Made by a program: the position numbers and the translations under genes. 64,000 nt of DNA from JAHEZL01 sp046074525 (GTDB lineage: Bacteria; Bacteroidota; Bacteroidia; Flavobacteriales_C; GCA-002722245), in contig JBJTOK010000079.1 in NCBI GenBank assembly GCA_046074525.1, positions 58,167-122,166 on the forward strand. The letters are read 5' to 3'. Positions 8,947 to 17,677 of this stretch are shown one piece after another. Below the pieces are notes generated by a model, which searched no databases, was not told where the DNA came from, and worked only from the letters and a program-made list of their open reading frames with translations. Each line of letters begins with the position of its first letter. Within the stretch, counting starts at the first letter, position 1.

Positions 8947-9139
8947 TTTAGCGAAGCGTAACTTGACGGAATTTTTTCCTGAAGCTTTCAGCTTCGTTAT
9001 TGTTTTTGGATGGGAAGCTGAAAGCTTCGGTAAAAGATTCCGCTAAGTTGAAAACTTAGCAGAGGGGCGGGGTAGGGATTTTCAATCCCTGGCGATTGCA
9101 AATCGCCGCTATGTAGATTTCAGATTACGCTTCGCTAAA
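8947..9139. repeat. 193-bp palindromic element with 15-bp terminal inverted repeats and triloop hairpins
   Basis: TTTAGCGAAGCGTAA (8947-8961) recurs as an exact reverse complement at 9125-9139. Between them lie five short hairpins, each with a 6-8 bp perfect stem and a 3-base loop: 8981-8995 (loop TTC), 9014-9028 (GAA), 9042-9060 (GAA), 9074-9090 (TTC) and 9091-9107 (GCA). The first two are reverse complements of each other, within a larger imperfect inverted repeat of about 40 bases. No clear target duplication was found. It looks like a non-coding mobile or REP-like element. Confidence 0.7.
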
Positions 9140-9155
9140 TCTAAATTACGGTTTC

Positions 9156-9296
9156 TTACTTTTCTAATTTGAGTTTAAATATTTTGTTGATTATCCATAT
9201 AGGTACCCAAACAGGCCAGTATGCAACGCCTATTCCAATAGGTCCTTGATGTCTAAGGCTAAGTAAGAATTTAAGTGCTTGTCTGTTTTTTTTCAT
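9156..9296 (-). CDS. Possible 46-residue hydrophobic small protein
   Basis: An ATG-initiated frame of 46 codons encodes a peptide starting MKKNRQALKFLLSLRHQ, with a hydrophobic Trp- and Pro-containing middle (GVAYWPVWVPIWII) and a basic end. This could be a single-span membrane or membrane-associated peptide. I do not recognise a family. It lies between two palindromic elements and has no clear ribosome binding site, though Bacteroidota often lack one. The biased composition favours a real gene over chance, but the evidence is thin. Confidence 0.4.
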   Translation of the reverse strand: MKKNRQALKFLLSLRHQGPIGIGVAYWPVWVPIWIINKIFKLKLEK

Positions 9297-9332
9297 TGCA
9301 CGGTATTATAAAAAAAAGGCGAATATTACTTC

Positions 9333-9524
9333 AGTCATGGTCGGAAGATCTTTTTAATTGACTATTTTATCTTGATGCCACAATGGTAAACCTGATTTAC
9401 CTTACCGTTTTTGAGGTAGCCGCAATGCTTGCGGCTGAAGTGTAGTCTTGAAATCCATTTCATGGCCGCAAGCATTGCGGCTCAACCTCAAAAAAAATGG
9501 TCGGAATTTCTTCCGACCATGACT
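9333..9524. mobile_element. 192-bp MITE-like element with 16-bp inverted ends and 12-bp target duplication
   Basis: The ends AGTCATGGTCGGAAGA (9333-9348) and its exact reverse complement (9509-9524) are flanked by identical GAATATTACTTC copies at 9321-9332 and 9525-9536. Inside is an inner inverted repeat, 9407-9435 against about 9465-9495, differing by a 2-base bulge. Each inner arm folds into a 7-bp hairpin with loop TGC or GCA. There is no reading frame for a transposase, so it would be mobilised in trans. The right end also contains a stem-loop (9498-9520) that could terminate the incoming lpdA transcript. Confidence 0.7.
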
Positions 9525-9564
9525 GAATATTACTTCGCCCTTTTAAGTTATTTGAGAAGTTGTC

Positions 9565-10953
9565 TTACAAATGTATCACTTCCCCATACGCAGCAGCTGT
9601 AGCTTCCATAATAGCTTCGCTCATGGTTGGGTGAGGGTGAACTGCTTTGAGGATTTCGTGACCTGTAGTTTCGAGTTTCTTCGCTACTACAATTTCAGCG
9701 ATCATTTCGGTAACGTTGAGGCCTATCATGTGGGCACCCAGCAGTTCGCCGTACTTAGCATCGTAAATCACTTTGATGAACCCGTCTTTCGCACCGGCTG
9801 CAGAAGCTTTACCAGAAGCGCTGAAAGGGAATTTACCTACTTTAATTTCATGTCCTGCTTCCTTCGCTTTTTTCTCTGTCATACCTACAGAAGCAATTTC
9901 CGGTGAGCAGTAAGTACAACCTGGGATGTTTGAGTAATCCAATGGTTCAGGGTGGTGACCAGCGATTTTTTCTACGCAGATGATTCCTTCTGCAGAAGCA
10001 ACGTGTGCCAGGGCGGCAGTTGGGATTACATCGCCTATAGCGTAGTAACCTGGGATGTTGGTTTGGTAGTAGTCGTCAACTTTGATTCTTCCTTTGTCGG
10101 TTACGATACCTACATCTTCTAATCCAATATTTTGGATGTTAGCCTCAATACCTACAGCAGAAAGAACGATTTCAGCGTCGAGCGCTTTCTCGCCGTCTTT
10201 CGCTTTGATAGTTACTTTACAGTCTTTTCCGGTAGTGTCCACCTTCTCAACAGAAGCGTTGGTCAGTACTTCAATCCCTTGTTTCTTGAATGATTTTTCG
10301 AGTGCCTGGGAAACATCAGTATCTTCAACAGGAACGATGTTCGGCAAATATTCCACTACAGTTACCTTAGTCCCCATAGCGTTGTAAAAATAGGCAAATT
10401 CAACACCGATAGCTCCTGATCCTACGATCACCATTGATTTTGGTGCTTTAGGCAAAACGAGGGCTTCACGGTAGCCAATGATTTTTTTGCCATCCTGCGG
10501 CAGGTTTGGCAGCTGACGGGAGCGGGCTCCTGTAGCGATGATAATACTTTTAGCGCTTACCTCAGATTTCTTTCCGTCGGCAGCGGTTACTTCAACTACT
10601 TTTCCTGCTTTTACCTTAGCAGTTCCGGCAATGACCTCAATCTTGTTTTTCTTCATCAGGAACTGGATGCCTTTGCTCATGCCATCGGCAACATCGCGAC
10701 TTCTTTTTACAACCTTGCTGAAATCAGCTTCGGCACTTTTTACAGTAATACCATAATCAGCAGCGTGGTTAATATATTCAAAAACGTTGGCGCTCTTTAA
10801 TAAAGCTTTGGTTGGAATACAACCCCAGTTGAGGCAGATTCCGCCCAGCTCAGAACGTTCAACGATAGCAGTTTTTAAACCCAGTTGGGAAGCGCGGATA
10901 GCAGCAACATATCCACCAGGGCCGCTTCCTATTACGATAAGATCAAAATTCAT
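9565..10953 (-). CDS. lpdA: Dihydrolipoyl dehydrogenase
   Basis: The 462-residue flavoprotein has the FAD-binding GSGPGG motif near residue 9, the redox-active disulfide in GGICLNWGCIPTK (Cys40 and Cys45), a second NAD-binding GSGAIG motif near residue 180, and the C-terminal HPHPTMSE segment providing the catalytic His-Glu pair (about His441 and Glu446). It reoxidises dihydrolipoamide in the pyruvate and 2-oxoglutarate dehydrogenase complexes or the glycine cleavage system. It stands alone here, with no E1 or E2 genes nearby, so it may serve several complexes. Confidence 0.96.
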   Translation of the reverse strand: MNFDLIVIGSGPGGYVAAIRASQLGLKTAIVERSELGGICLNWGCIPTKALLKSANVFEYINHAADYGITVKSAEADFSKVVKRSRDVADGMSKGIQFLMKKNKIEVIAGTAKVKAGKVVEVTAADGKKSEVSAKSIIIATGARSRQLPNLPQDGKKIIGYREALVLPKAPKSMVIVGSGAIGVEFAYFYNAMGTKVTVVEYLPNIVPVEDTDVSQALEKSFKKQGIEVLTNASVEKVDTTGKDCKVTIKAKDGEKALDAEIVLSAVGIEANIQNIGLEDVGIVTDKGRIKVDDYYQTNIPGYYAIGDVIPTAALAHVASAEGIICVEKIAGHHPEPLDYSNIPGCTYCSPEIASVGMTEKKAKEAGHEIKVGKFPFSASGKASAAGAKDGFIKVIYDAKYGELLGAHMIGLNVTEMIAEIVVAKKLETTGHEILKAVHPHPTMSEAIMEATAAAYGEVIHL

Positions 10954-10992
10954 TGAGGTATAATTTGAATGTTATGCGGCGAAGATAAGAAA

Positions 10993-12765
10993 TTAGTGGG
11001 GAATGACGGCATAGGGTCCTTTGAAAAAATCCAGATGCGTGTACTTGTCATAGTAGACACATTCCTGCTTCTGGCAAATGTCGCTCCATTTGTACTTTTT
11101 CTTGAAAAAGCGCACTTCATAATTAATGCCTTTAGCCAGGTCAGAAGCGGGGAAAAGCGTATTGACCTGGACGTAAATCACGTTGGCATATTCATACTGC
11201 TTATTGATGCAGAATTCTACAAAGGTTTCATACCATTGCTCAAAATCATTCGGATGCCTTCTTAGATAATCAAAGCAAATAGCGGTGTCCATTTTGTTTC
11301 CATCCTGCATGTACCAGAAAAGTGTTTTGAAATATTCAGTGTTGGCAGTGTCTTCTATGTAAGCTGATTTGATGTAATGTAAGGCGCTGTCGGATAGTAG
11401 TTTATTCTCGTAAATAACCGAGTGCCAGTCGCCGTACAAATTTCCTATTGCATATAAGGTTTTGGCGTGATCGTATTGTGGGTTATTGAGATGAGATTTA
11501 AAATGCTCTACGCCGGCAGCGGCAATGGGGCCAATTTTCTTAAAAGGGATATCGCTGTCCCGACAACCGGATATGTAAGAATGCCAATATTTGGAATCAT
11601 TGGAATCCAGTCTGAGCGCTTCTTTCAGATAAGTAGTTCTTTCCGCTCTCCTGCTACTGTATTCAATAACTTCTGCTTTCCATAAGTGATATTTAGGATT
11701 TCCTGGCTTTAGTAAGGAGGCCTTATTCACACAGTCGAAAGCTTTGTTGAACAGCATTTCTTTTTCTTCTTTGCCTTTGCCATTATCCCATTCGACTTTG
11801 TTTCCTTTATAGTAGTAACATAAACCCATCCAGTAATAGGACCAGTCACTTTTAGGATTGCCTTTTATCGCCACCTGATAATACTTTATCGCAGTGTCGT
11901 AGTCGTCGATATCATAATAACAATTTGCCACTTCTTCGTTTAAGCGGCCATTATCATAATCTGTTTTCATCAGATTCAAAAACACTTTAATGGCCTGGTC
12001 GTACTGTTTTAAATATTTGTAGCACAAACCAATATTGAAAAACGCAGCTTTGTCTTTGCCCACTGCATACGATTTGCGATAATATTCCATGGCTTTATCA
12101 TATTTTTCCTGATCGAAATAAACACCTGCAATCCCAAAATTTCCGCTGGCTTCATCCACTTTCAAGAAATCGGCGTAAACCACCATAGCCTTGTTGAATT
12201 CATTGTTGTCGCGATAGTAAGTCCCTACTGTCCTGTAGCATTTTTCAAAAAAAGGATTTTCTTTTTTCACCAGGTCGAAGTAGTGTTGAATGTTTTTTTC
12301 ATTCTTCTCTTCCACGGCGATGATGAGCATGAACTGCAGGGCATCGGTGAAATGAGGGTCGTTTTTTAAAACCAAATCGAGGTATTGATGCGCCTTTTCA
12401 AATTCTTTGCTTTCATGAGCCTTATAAGCTTTTGAATAATAGTAAATAGTAGAATCGTACAGTGTTTTGTTCAGGGCTAAAAATTTATTCGCTTTTTTAA
12501 GATGTTTTTTATCGCAGGGTTGATTTACAATGCGGATGAACAAACGGCTACTCTCGCATAACTTATTGTTTTTATCATAGAGAATAGCTGCATAATAATT
12601 TTCTTCACCTGTAGCATTCTCAAACAAGTTGTTTTTCTGGCAATAACGTAAGCCTTCAATATAATTTTTCTTTTTAATGAAAAATTTCAGGGTGTCGCTG
12701 TGATTTTGCGCCAATCCTGCAAAATACAGCATGCTCAGTAATAATAGAAGCAGATAATTTTTCAA
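10993..12765 (-). CDS. Secreted TPR-repeat protein
   Basis: The 590-residue product has a signal peptide, MKNYLLLLLLSMLYFAGLAQ, cleaved before Q or N, so it is predicted to be periplasmic or surface-exposed. From about residue 110 to 360 it is built of tetratricopeptide repeats, recognisable by patterns such as AIKVFLNLMKTDYDNGRLNEE, AIKYYQVAIKGNPKSDWSYYWMG and KALFNIGLCYKYLKQYDQAI-like helices. TPR arrays mediate protein-protein contacts. No enzymatic motif was seen. It is separated from lpdA by about 40 bases on the same strand. The partner is unknown. Confidence 0.8.
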   Translation of the reverse strand: MKNYLLLLLLSMLYFAGLAQNHSDTLKFFIKKKNYIEGLRYCQKNNLFENATGEENYYAAILYDKNNKLCESSRLFIRIVNQPCDKKHLKKANKFLALNKTLYDSTIYYYSKAYKAHESKEFEKAHQYLDLVLKNDPHFTDALQFMLIIAVEEKNEKNIQHYFDLVKKENPFFEKCYRTVGTYYRDNNEFNKAMVVYADFLKVDEASGNFGIAGVYFDQEKYDKAMEYYRKSYAVGKDKAAFFNIGLCYKYLKQYDQAIKVFLNLMKTDYDNGRLNEEVANCYYDIDDYDTAIKYYQVAIKGNPKSDWSYYWMGLCYYYKGNKVEWDNGKGKEEKEMLFNKAFDCVNKASLLKPGNPKYHLWKAEVIEYSSRRAERTTYLKEALRLDSNDSKYWHSYISGCRDSDIPFKKIGPIAAAGVEHFKSHLNNPQYDHAKTLYAIGNLYGDWHSVIYENKLLSDSALHYIKSAYIEDTANTEYFKTLFWYMQDGNKMDTAICFDYLRRHPNDFEQWYETFVEFCINKQYEYANVIYVQVNTLFPASDLAKGINYEVRFFKKKYKWSDICQKQECVYYDKYTHLDFFKGPYAVIPH

Positions 12766-12783
12766 GAGTGTTCTTTTATTTAG

Positions 12784-12813
12784 TTGCTCCGAAGATAAAA
12801 AGATTTACTTTGG
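12784..12813 (+). promoter_or_regulatory. Candidate promoter of the M61 peptidase gene
   Basis: TTG (12784-12786), a 19-base spacer and TACTTTGG (12806-12813) approximate the Bacteroidota TTG-N19-TAnnTTTG pattern. The start codon is only 5 bases further, so the transcript would be nearly leaderless. Confidence 0.4.
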
Positions 12814-12817
12814 TGAT

Positions 12818-14548
12818 ATGAAAAATCAGGAAAACAAAGTTTTTTATACGATAGGTGCAGCCAATCCGGGTTCGCATTTTGTTGAAGTGGAAATGAAAGT
12901 AAAAAACATGGAAGGAAGATCTACCATGCAATTTTACCTTCCGGTATGGCGTCCGGGCCGCTATGAGTTGGCCGATTATGCCAAAAACATCCAGAAAATA
13001 AAGTTCTTTACCGCTAAGGGTGCCGAACTGAAATTTGAAAAAAGCAGCAAAAGCTGCTGGGAGGTGGAAGCCAGCGGTGCCGAAGAAATAGTGGTGAAGT
13101 ACACGTATTACGCCAATCAGTTGGATGCAGGTGCTTCTTTCAGTAATGAAGATCAGTTGTATGTCAATCCTTCCAACTGCTTTTTATATACGCAGGAACA
13201 TTTTTACAATGCTATAGAATTAACACTCGATATTCCTGTTGCTTATACCGTTGCAACAGGTTTGCAAAAGCTGAAGAAAAATGTTTTTGCAGCGAAGAAT
13301 TTTGATGAGCTGGCTGACAGTCCTTTCATAGCTTCCAAAAATCTGCAAAGCAAAAATTATACAGTCAAAGACACCAATTATATCATTTGGTTCAATGGCG
13401 AATGCAAACCCGATTGGGACAAGGTGCTGAGCGATTTCAAGGCTTTCACCGCCGAGCAGGTAAAAGTTTTTGGCAACTGTCCGGTAGAAGAGTATCATTT
13501 CCTTTTCCAGATTTTGCCAGTCGGATTTTACCATGGAGTGGAGCATTGCAATTCCACTGTGATCGCTCTCGGTCCCGGCTGTAATCTGATGAAAGGAAAA
13601 TCTTACGAAAACTTTTTAGGTATTTCTTCTCATGAACTTTTTCATACCTGGAACATCAAATCCATTCGTCCGGAGGAGATGTTTCCTTATGACTTCGGTA
13701 AAGAAAATTATTCGCGATTGGGTTATGTTGCCGAAGGGGTGACTACTTATTACGGCGACCTCATGCTGGCGCGTTCGGGCGTAATTTCGGAGCAGCAGTA
13801 TTTCGGTTTGCTCAATGAAACTTTCGATAAGCATTTTTACAATTACGGCCGCGAAAACCAATCGGTGGCAGAGGCTTCTTTTGATACCTGGCTGGATGGA
13901 TACAGTAAAGGAATTCCAAATCGTAAAACATCCATTTATACCGAAGGATCGCTCAATGCGATGATTTTCGATTTGCATATTCGTAAACTATCGGGAGGCA
14001 AAAAGAGTTTGGATTCAGTGATGAAAAAACTCTATCTCGATTTTGCTTTGGAGCACCAGGGCTATAGTGAAGAGGATTATAAAAAACTCGTGAATGAAGC
14101 GGCCGGAAAGGATTTGTCGGCTTTGTTCGATAAATATGTTTATGGCACCGAAGATTATTTTTCTAAAATTAATGAATCGCTGAAATATGTGGGTTGCCAG
14201 CTGAAGCACACTGAAAACACACAATATGCGGCTTCTTATTTTGGGATGCGCTTGGAAGGTGATGGCAAAGTTGCTGATGTTGCGCCTGCTTCTCCTGCCG
14301 ATTTAGCGGGCATTTGCAGAGGTGATGAAGTGGTGGGGGTGAATGGTTTGGGGATTGAAAAAAACAAGGCTGCTGATTGGATTGAATATTTCCAGGATGA
14401 AATAAAAGTGACTTTCAAAAAGGATCACCGTTTGGTGGATGTCTTGCTGAAAACCACAAACGACAGGTATTTTAGTACAGCACGTATCGAGAAATTGAAA
14501 ACACTTTCAAAGGAGCAAGAGGAATTTTTCAAAAACTGGTTGGGATAA
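12818..14548 (+). CDS. M61 family metallopeptidase with PDZ domain
   Basis: The 576-residue protein matches the M61 glycyl aminopeptidase-like family. It has an N-terminal beta domain (residues 1-180), a catalytic domain with the zinc motif HELFH (His272, Glu273, His276) and a downstream ligand in VAEGVTTYYGD (Glu306), and a C-terminal PDZ domain near 470-560. No signal peptide is present at the chosen ATG, so a cytoplasmic location is predicted, although many relatives are secreted. The family favours N-terminal Gly or Ala residues. It is transcribed alone and ends at a shared inverted repeat facing the acyltransferase gene. Confidence 0.9.
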   Translation: MKNQENKVFYTIGAANPGSHFVEVEMKVKNMEGRSTMQFYLPVWRPGRYELADYAKNIQKIKFFTAKGAELKFEKSSKSCWEVEASGAEEIVVKYTYYANQLDAGASFSNEDQLYVNPSNCFLYTQEHFYNAIELTLDIPVAYTVATGLQKLKKNVFAAKNFDELADSPFIASKNLQSKNYTVKDTNYIIWFNGECKPDWDKVLSDFKAFTAEQVKVFGNCPVEEYHFLFQILPVGFYHGVEHCNSTVIALGPGCNLMKGKSYENFLGISSHELFHTWNIKSIRPEEMFPYDFGKENYSRLGYVAEGVTTYYGDLMLARSGVISEQQYFGLLNETFDKHFYNYGRENQSVAEASFDTWLDGYSKGIPNRKTSIYTEGSLNAMIFDLHIRKLSGGKKSLDSVMKKLYLDFALEHQGYSEEDYKKLVNEAAGKDLSALFDKYVYGTEDYFSKINESLKYVGCQLKHTENTQYAASYFGMRLEGDGKVADVAPASPADLAGICRGDEVVGVNGLGIEKNKAADWIEYFQDEIKVTFKKDHRLVDVLLKTTNDRYFSTARIEKLKTLSKEQEEFFKNWLG

Positions 14549-14559
14549 TCATTGGAGGT

Positions 14560-14648
14560 GATAGGTCCTTCCTTCGCCGGGATGACATTCCCAATTCATT
14601 TGTTAATGTTTTCCCGCGGATGTCATCCCGGCGAAGGAAGGGCCTATC
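14560..14648. terminator. Long inverted repeat between convergent genes, likely bidirectional terminator
   Basis: Arms 14560-14588 and 14620-14648 are 29 bases long and complementary at all but one position, around a 31-base loop. It separates the M61 peptidase and acyltransferase genes. The acyltransferase stop codon (14644-14646) is inside the right arm. The GC-rich core (TCCTTCGCCGGGATGAC) resembles dispersed intergenic repeats, so it may also be a mobile palindrome. Confidence 0.7.
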
Positions 14649-15711
14649 GCCATTGACGTAACAATAATTTCCTGCACTTTTTTTCAATAAAAATATAGCT
14701 CGCCGCTGAGCATATAAGTAATACAGCGAGATAAAGAAAAAATAAATTTCCATTTACATTTTCAGTTTGAAGTATTTCGCAAAACCATAAATACACGGGG
14801 AATTGCAGCAGATACATACTGTAGCTTATTTCCCCCAAAAACACCAATTCCTTTCTTCCCAGAATTTTTGCGATGAAGGATTTGTCCACAGCCAATGCAA
14901 AAGCAACAATAAAAAATAGTGGAGCGAAAAGTCCGTTGTGTCCTTTCGAATGAATTGGATTATCTCCGGAAAGAATGAAAATCAACAAAGCTGAAGCAGC
15001 AATAAAAACCAAGACAGGAACAATTTCCGATGAAACTTTGTCTTTGTATTTTTTGATCGTCCATCCGCACAGCATCCCCAGAACAAAAGTGTTCAGGTGC
15101 CATAAGGGAAAGTACAAAAGGAAGTCGCCTGCTTCGTTGGTGTTGTTATCTCTCAGTAAATCCGCCAGAAAGAAATCGTTGATCGTACTCGCGATCCACA
15201 GCGTAATAGCGCAAAAAGCAAAATATTTAAAGTGCAATTTCCTCGCTGCCAAAAACAAAAAGGGGAAGAGTAAATAGAAAAATATTTCCACGGAGAGCGA
15301 CCACGAAGGATAATTGATTTCCAAACAAATTCCCGGTACCCATGCGTGCAAACCAAACATTTGTAATAGTATGCTACTCGCTTTAGGTACAGCATTTTTA
15401 AGTAGCATGGCCGATATCAATGTGAGTACAAACGCAAAAAAGTACAGCGGATAAATTCTTGCGAAACGGCGCAGAAAAAAATTCTGCGCTGAAAATTTTT
15501 CTATCGAAGGATTACTGTAATACAGCACCAATCCTGAGAGGAAGAAAAAGCAACTTACGGCAATGGCGCCTTCTGAAATCAGGGGGCTGAGCCATTCGGT
15601 GTTGAAAGGAAAAGTGTGTTGTCCGCAATGAAAAATCACTATCAGCAGCGCCAGGAAAAAGCGCAGAGTAGTGAGTTGAGGAAGATATATGTCAGTCTTC
15701 AATCCATTCAT
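14644..15711 (-). CDS. Acyltransferase family 3 (OafA/YrhL-type) membrane protein
   Basis: The 355-residue protein has about ten hydrophobic helices and the family opening LPQLTTLRFFLALLIVIFHCG, in which Arg and the His of the VIFH segment are conserved in acyltransferase-3 proteins. The family O-acetylates sugars of lipopolysaccharide, capsule or peptidoglycan using cytoplasmic acyl-CoA. Its start overlaps the end of the PrsW-type gene by 20 bases, so the two are translationally linked. Its last codons and stop lie within a palindromic repeat. The substrate is unknown. Confidence 0.85.
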   Translation of the reverse strand: MNGLKTDIYLPQLTTLRFFLALLIVIFHCGQHTFPFNTEWLSPLISEGAIAVSCFFFLSGLVLYYSNPSIEKFSAQNFFLRRFARIYPLYFFAFVLTLISAMLLKNAVPKASSILLQMFGLHAWVPGICLEINYPSWSLSVEIFFYLLFPFLFLAARKLHFKYFAFCAITLWIASTINDFFLADLLRDNNTNEAGDFLLYFPLWHLNTFVLGMLCGWTIKKYKDKVSSEIVPVLVFIAASALLIFILSGDNPIHSKGHNGLFAPLFFIVAFALAVDKSFIAKILGRKELVFLGEISYSMYLLQFPVYLWFCEILQTENVNGNLFFLYLAVLLICSAASYIFIEKKCRKLLLRQWR

Positions 15712-17677
15712 TTGACCGTACGATTTCCGAATAGCGAAGCTGCTCAGAACTTATTTTTTCCTGTTCGAGCACTCCAATGTTTTTGATGTAAATAATTTTC
15801 ACGCTGATGTTCTCATCGCTAAAACTTTTTTCGGGATGGATGATTTTTACCAGTGCATGGTGCACGCTTTCGTTGTTAAGTTGTACCGGCCATTTGAACT
15901 GCAGGAGAAACCAGTTTTTTTCGCCGTTCAGCACCAGTTTTTTTGTGACTGTTGCGCGCGCAGGATAACTAGCTTTGCTAAGCAACGGTTGCGGTCCGGG
16001 GGTTAATACCACCGACATATTTCTAATATTATTTATGTTCAGGATTTTACGGAAGGGCAATAAATTTATTTTTTCCCAGGCATCTTTCACCAGGTCGATT
16101 TTACTGAGATTAGTCGATAATAGTACCACCAGATATCCTCCCGCCAGCATGGAATACTTGAGGGCTTCGTTGGCATATTCGGCACCTTCATTGAGTGCGG
16201 TAAGTATAAATTCGAGAAGGAAGACAGAACATAAGCCTGAAAGTAGAAGTATGTTGGCTTTAGTGATATCGAAGCTTATTTCTTTATTGAATAAGGGCGA
16301 AATATTAAGGCAATTGTTGATCATGATGGTCCACACAAAAATGGAAATCACCATCAGCATCAGTGATAAAAAGAAAAAGAGATTCATCGTTTCGTTGATG
16401 AGCCAGAAATCGTAAAATCCATGTACTGCAGCAGCAATGAGTAATCCGGGCAAGAGCATTATCCATCCTTTCTTATTCTTTCTGTAGCGTTGGTGAATGA
16501 ATAGGTAAACCAAAGTTGAGCTCATGAACATGTGCAGGATGGTAGAGGTGAAAGCCCTGCCGCTGACTGCTTCCAGTGAATCGGAAAAGTAAATGATGTT
16601 TTCAATGAAGGCGAAGCCCAGTGCCGAGGCGGAAGCATAAATAAGCACATCAACCGGTTCACATTTTTTGATCAGTATAAGCAAGGCCACTACTACAGGG
16701 AAAATTTTAACGATTTCTTCCACTAATCCAATACCCACTACACAATACAAAAAGTCGTTACCCGGATGTCCGTTCAGTTCAAAACCTACAGATAAATTGA
16801 TGAAGTTAGTGAGCAATGGAGTGCAAAACGAAAACAGTGCGCCACTGAGGAATAATAGCAGTATTACCGACCAGCGTGCTGGTTTAAATACCGAAATAAA
16901 ACTTAGGTAGAACATCCACACAAGGGTAATGATGATTGACGCGATGGCAGGAATCAAAGAGCGGGGATGGAAAACATGAAAATAGTCGGTGCTGAATACT
17001 TTGGCCCATTGTCCGGTTTTATAATAGAAATCAGATTCAAAAAAGTAAATATCCTTTTCCTCCTGAGTTTCCAGGAATTTTTGCAGTTTTTCATTTTCAC
17101 CAGCCTGGTACCATTTGTAGGTCAGTAGGCTGTTGTTTTCCCGATTGTGTGGATGGAGGCGAAATTCTTCTTCCAGGAAAATCACTGCCGATGGATCGTG
17201 TTTTTGCAGCAAGTATCGTGCATTGATATAATTCCAGTAAGTTGTTTCGTGGTTTTCTACCTTGTCAAGGAAGGGCTTTGGTGAGTTTTTTTCCACTACG
17301 TTGCGATAAGCCAGCACCAGATTTCCTTTGTCTTTTTTTGAGCTGAACGCGGAGCGGCTCAGCTCTTCAAAATGCGATGTGCTGGTGAGATGATGTTTAT
17401 GGAGAGACGCATCAAAAACAGTTTTTTCATTCGTTGATAATTCATGGTAAGCATTCATGAAATCAAGGGCTTCATCGATACTGATGCGGTTTTCCTGAAG
17501 TTTTATGTCGTAAGCGTTGCAGAGAATAAATGGATCTTCCTGTCGCTTTCCCTTTGCATGAAGATTTTCAAAACTGTTGCTTTTTCCAGGAAGAAGAACA
17601 TTACCGAGAAAGATAACCAGTACCGAGAATGGCAAGATGTATTTGACAAGGAAGAGCTGACTTTTGTTGAGTAGCAT
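15692..17677 (-). CDS. PrsW-type intramembrane metalloprotease with long N- and C-terminal extensions
   Basis: The 661-residue product contains a PrsW core at about residues 310-430: VEEIVK (Glu320, Glu321), FAFIENIIYF (Glu359), HMFMSSTL (His382) and VHGFYDFW (His419, Asp423). These are the conserved residues of PrsW proteases, which cleave membrane proteins such as anti-sigma factors. Typical PrsW proteins are a little over 200 residues. This one adds an N-terminal membrane anchor plus a soluble helical, TPR-like region to about 235, and a C-terminal part of two more helices and a soluble domain. It shares a base with the upstream gene and overlaps the downstream acyltransferase. Confidence 0.78.
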   Translation of the reverse strand: MLLNKSQLFLVKYILPFSVLVIFLGNVLLPGKSNSFENLHAKGKRQEDPFILCNAYDIKLQENRISIDEALDFMNAYHELSTNEKTVFDASLHKHHLTSTSHFEELSRSAFSSKKDKGNLVLAYRNVVEKNSPKPFLDKVENHETTYWNYINARYLLQKHDPSAVIFLEEEFRLHPHNRENNSLLTYKWYQAGENEKLQKFLETQEEKDIYFFESDFYYKTGQWAKVFSTDYFHVFHPRSLIPAIASIIITLVWMFYLSFISVFKPARWSVILLLFLSGALFSFCTPLLTNFINLSVGFELNGHPGNDFLYCVVGIGLVEEIVKIFPVVVALLILIKKCEPVDVLIYASASALGFAFIENIIYFSDSLEAVSGRAFTSTILHMFMSSTLVYLFIHQRYRKNKKGWIMLLPGLLIAAAVHGFYDFWLINETMNLFFFLSLMLMVISIFVWTIMINNCLNISPLFNKEISFDITKANILLLSGLCSVFLLEFILTALNEGAEYANEALKYSMLAGGYLVVLLSTNLSKIDLVKDAWEKINLLPFRKILNINNIRNMSVVLTPGPQPLLSKASYPARATVTKKLVLNGEKNWFLLQFKWPVQLNNESVHHALVKIIHPEKSFSDENISVKIIYIKNIGVLEQEKISSEQLRYSEIVRSNEWIED

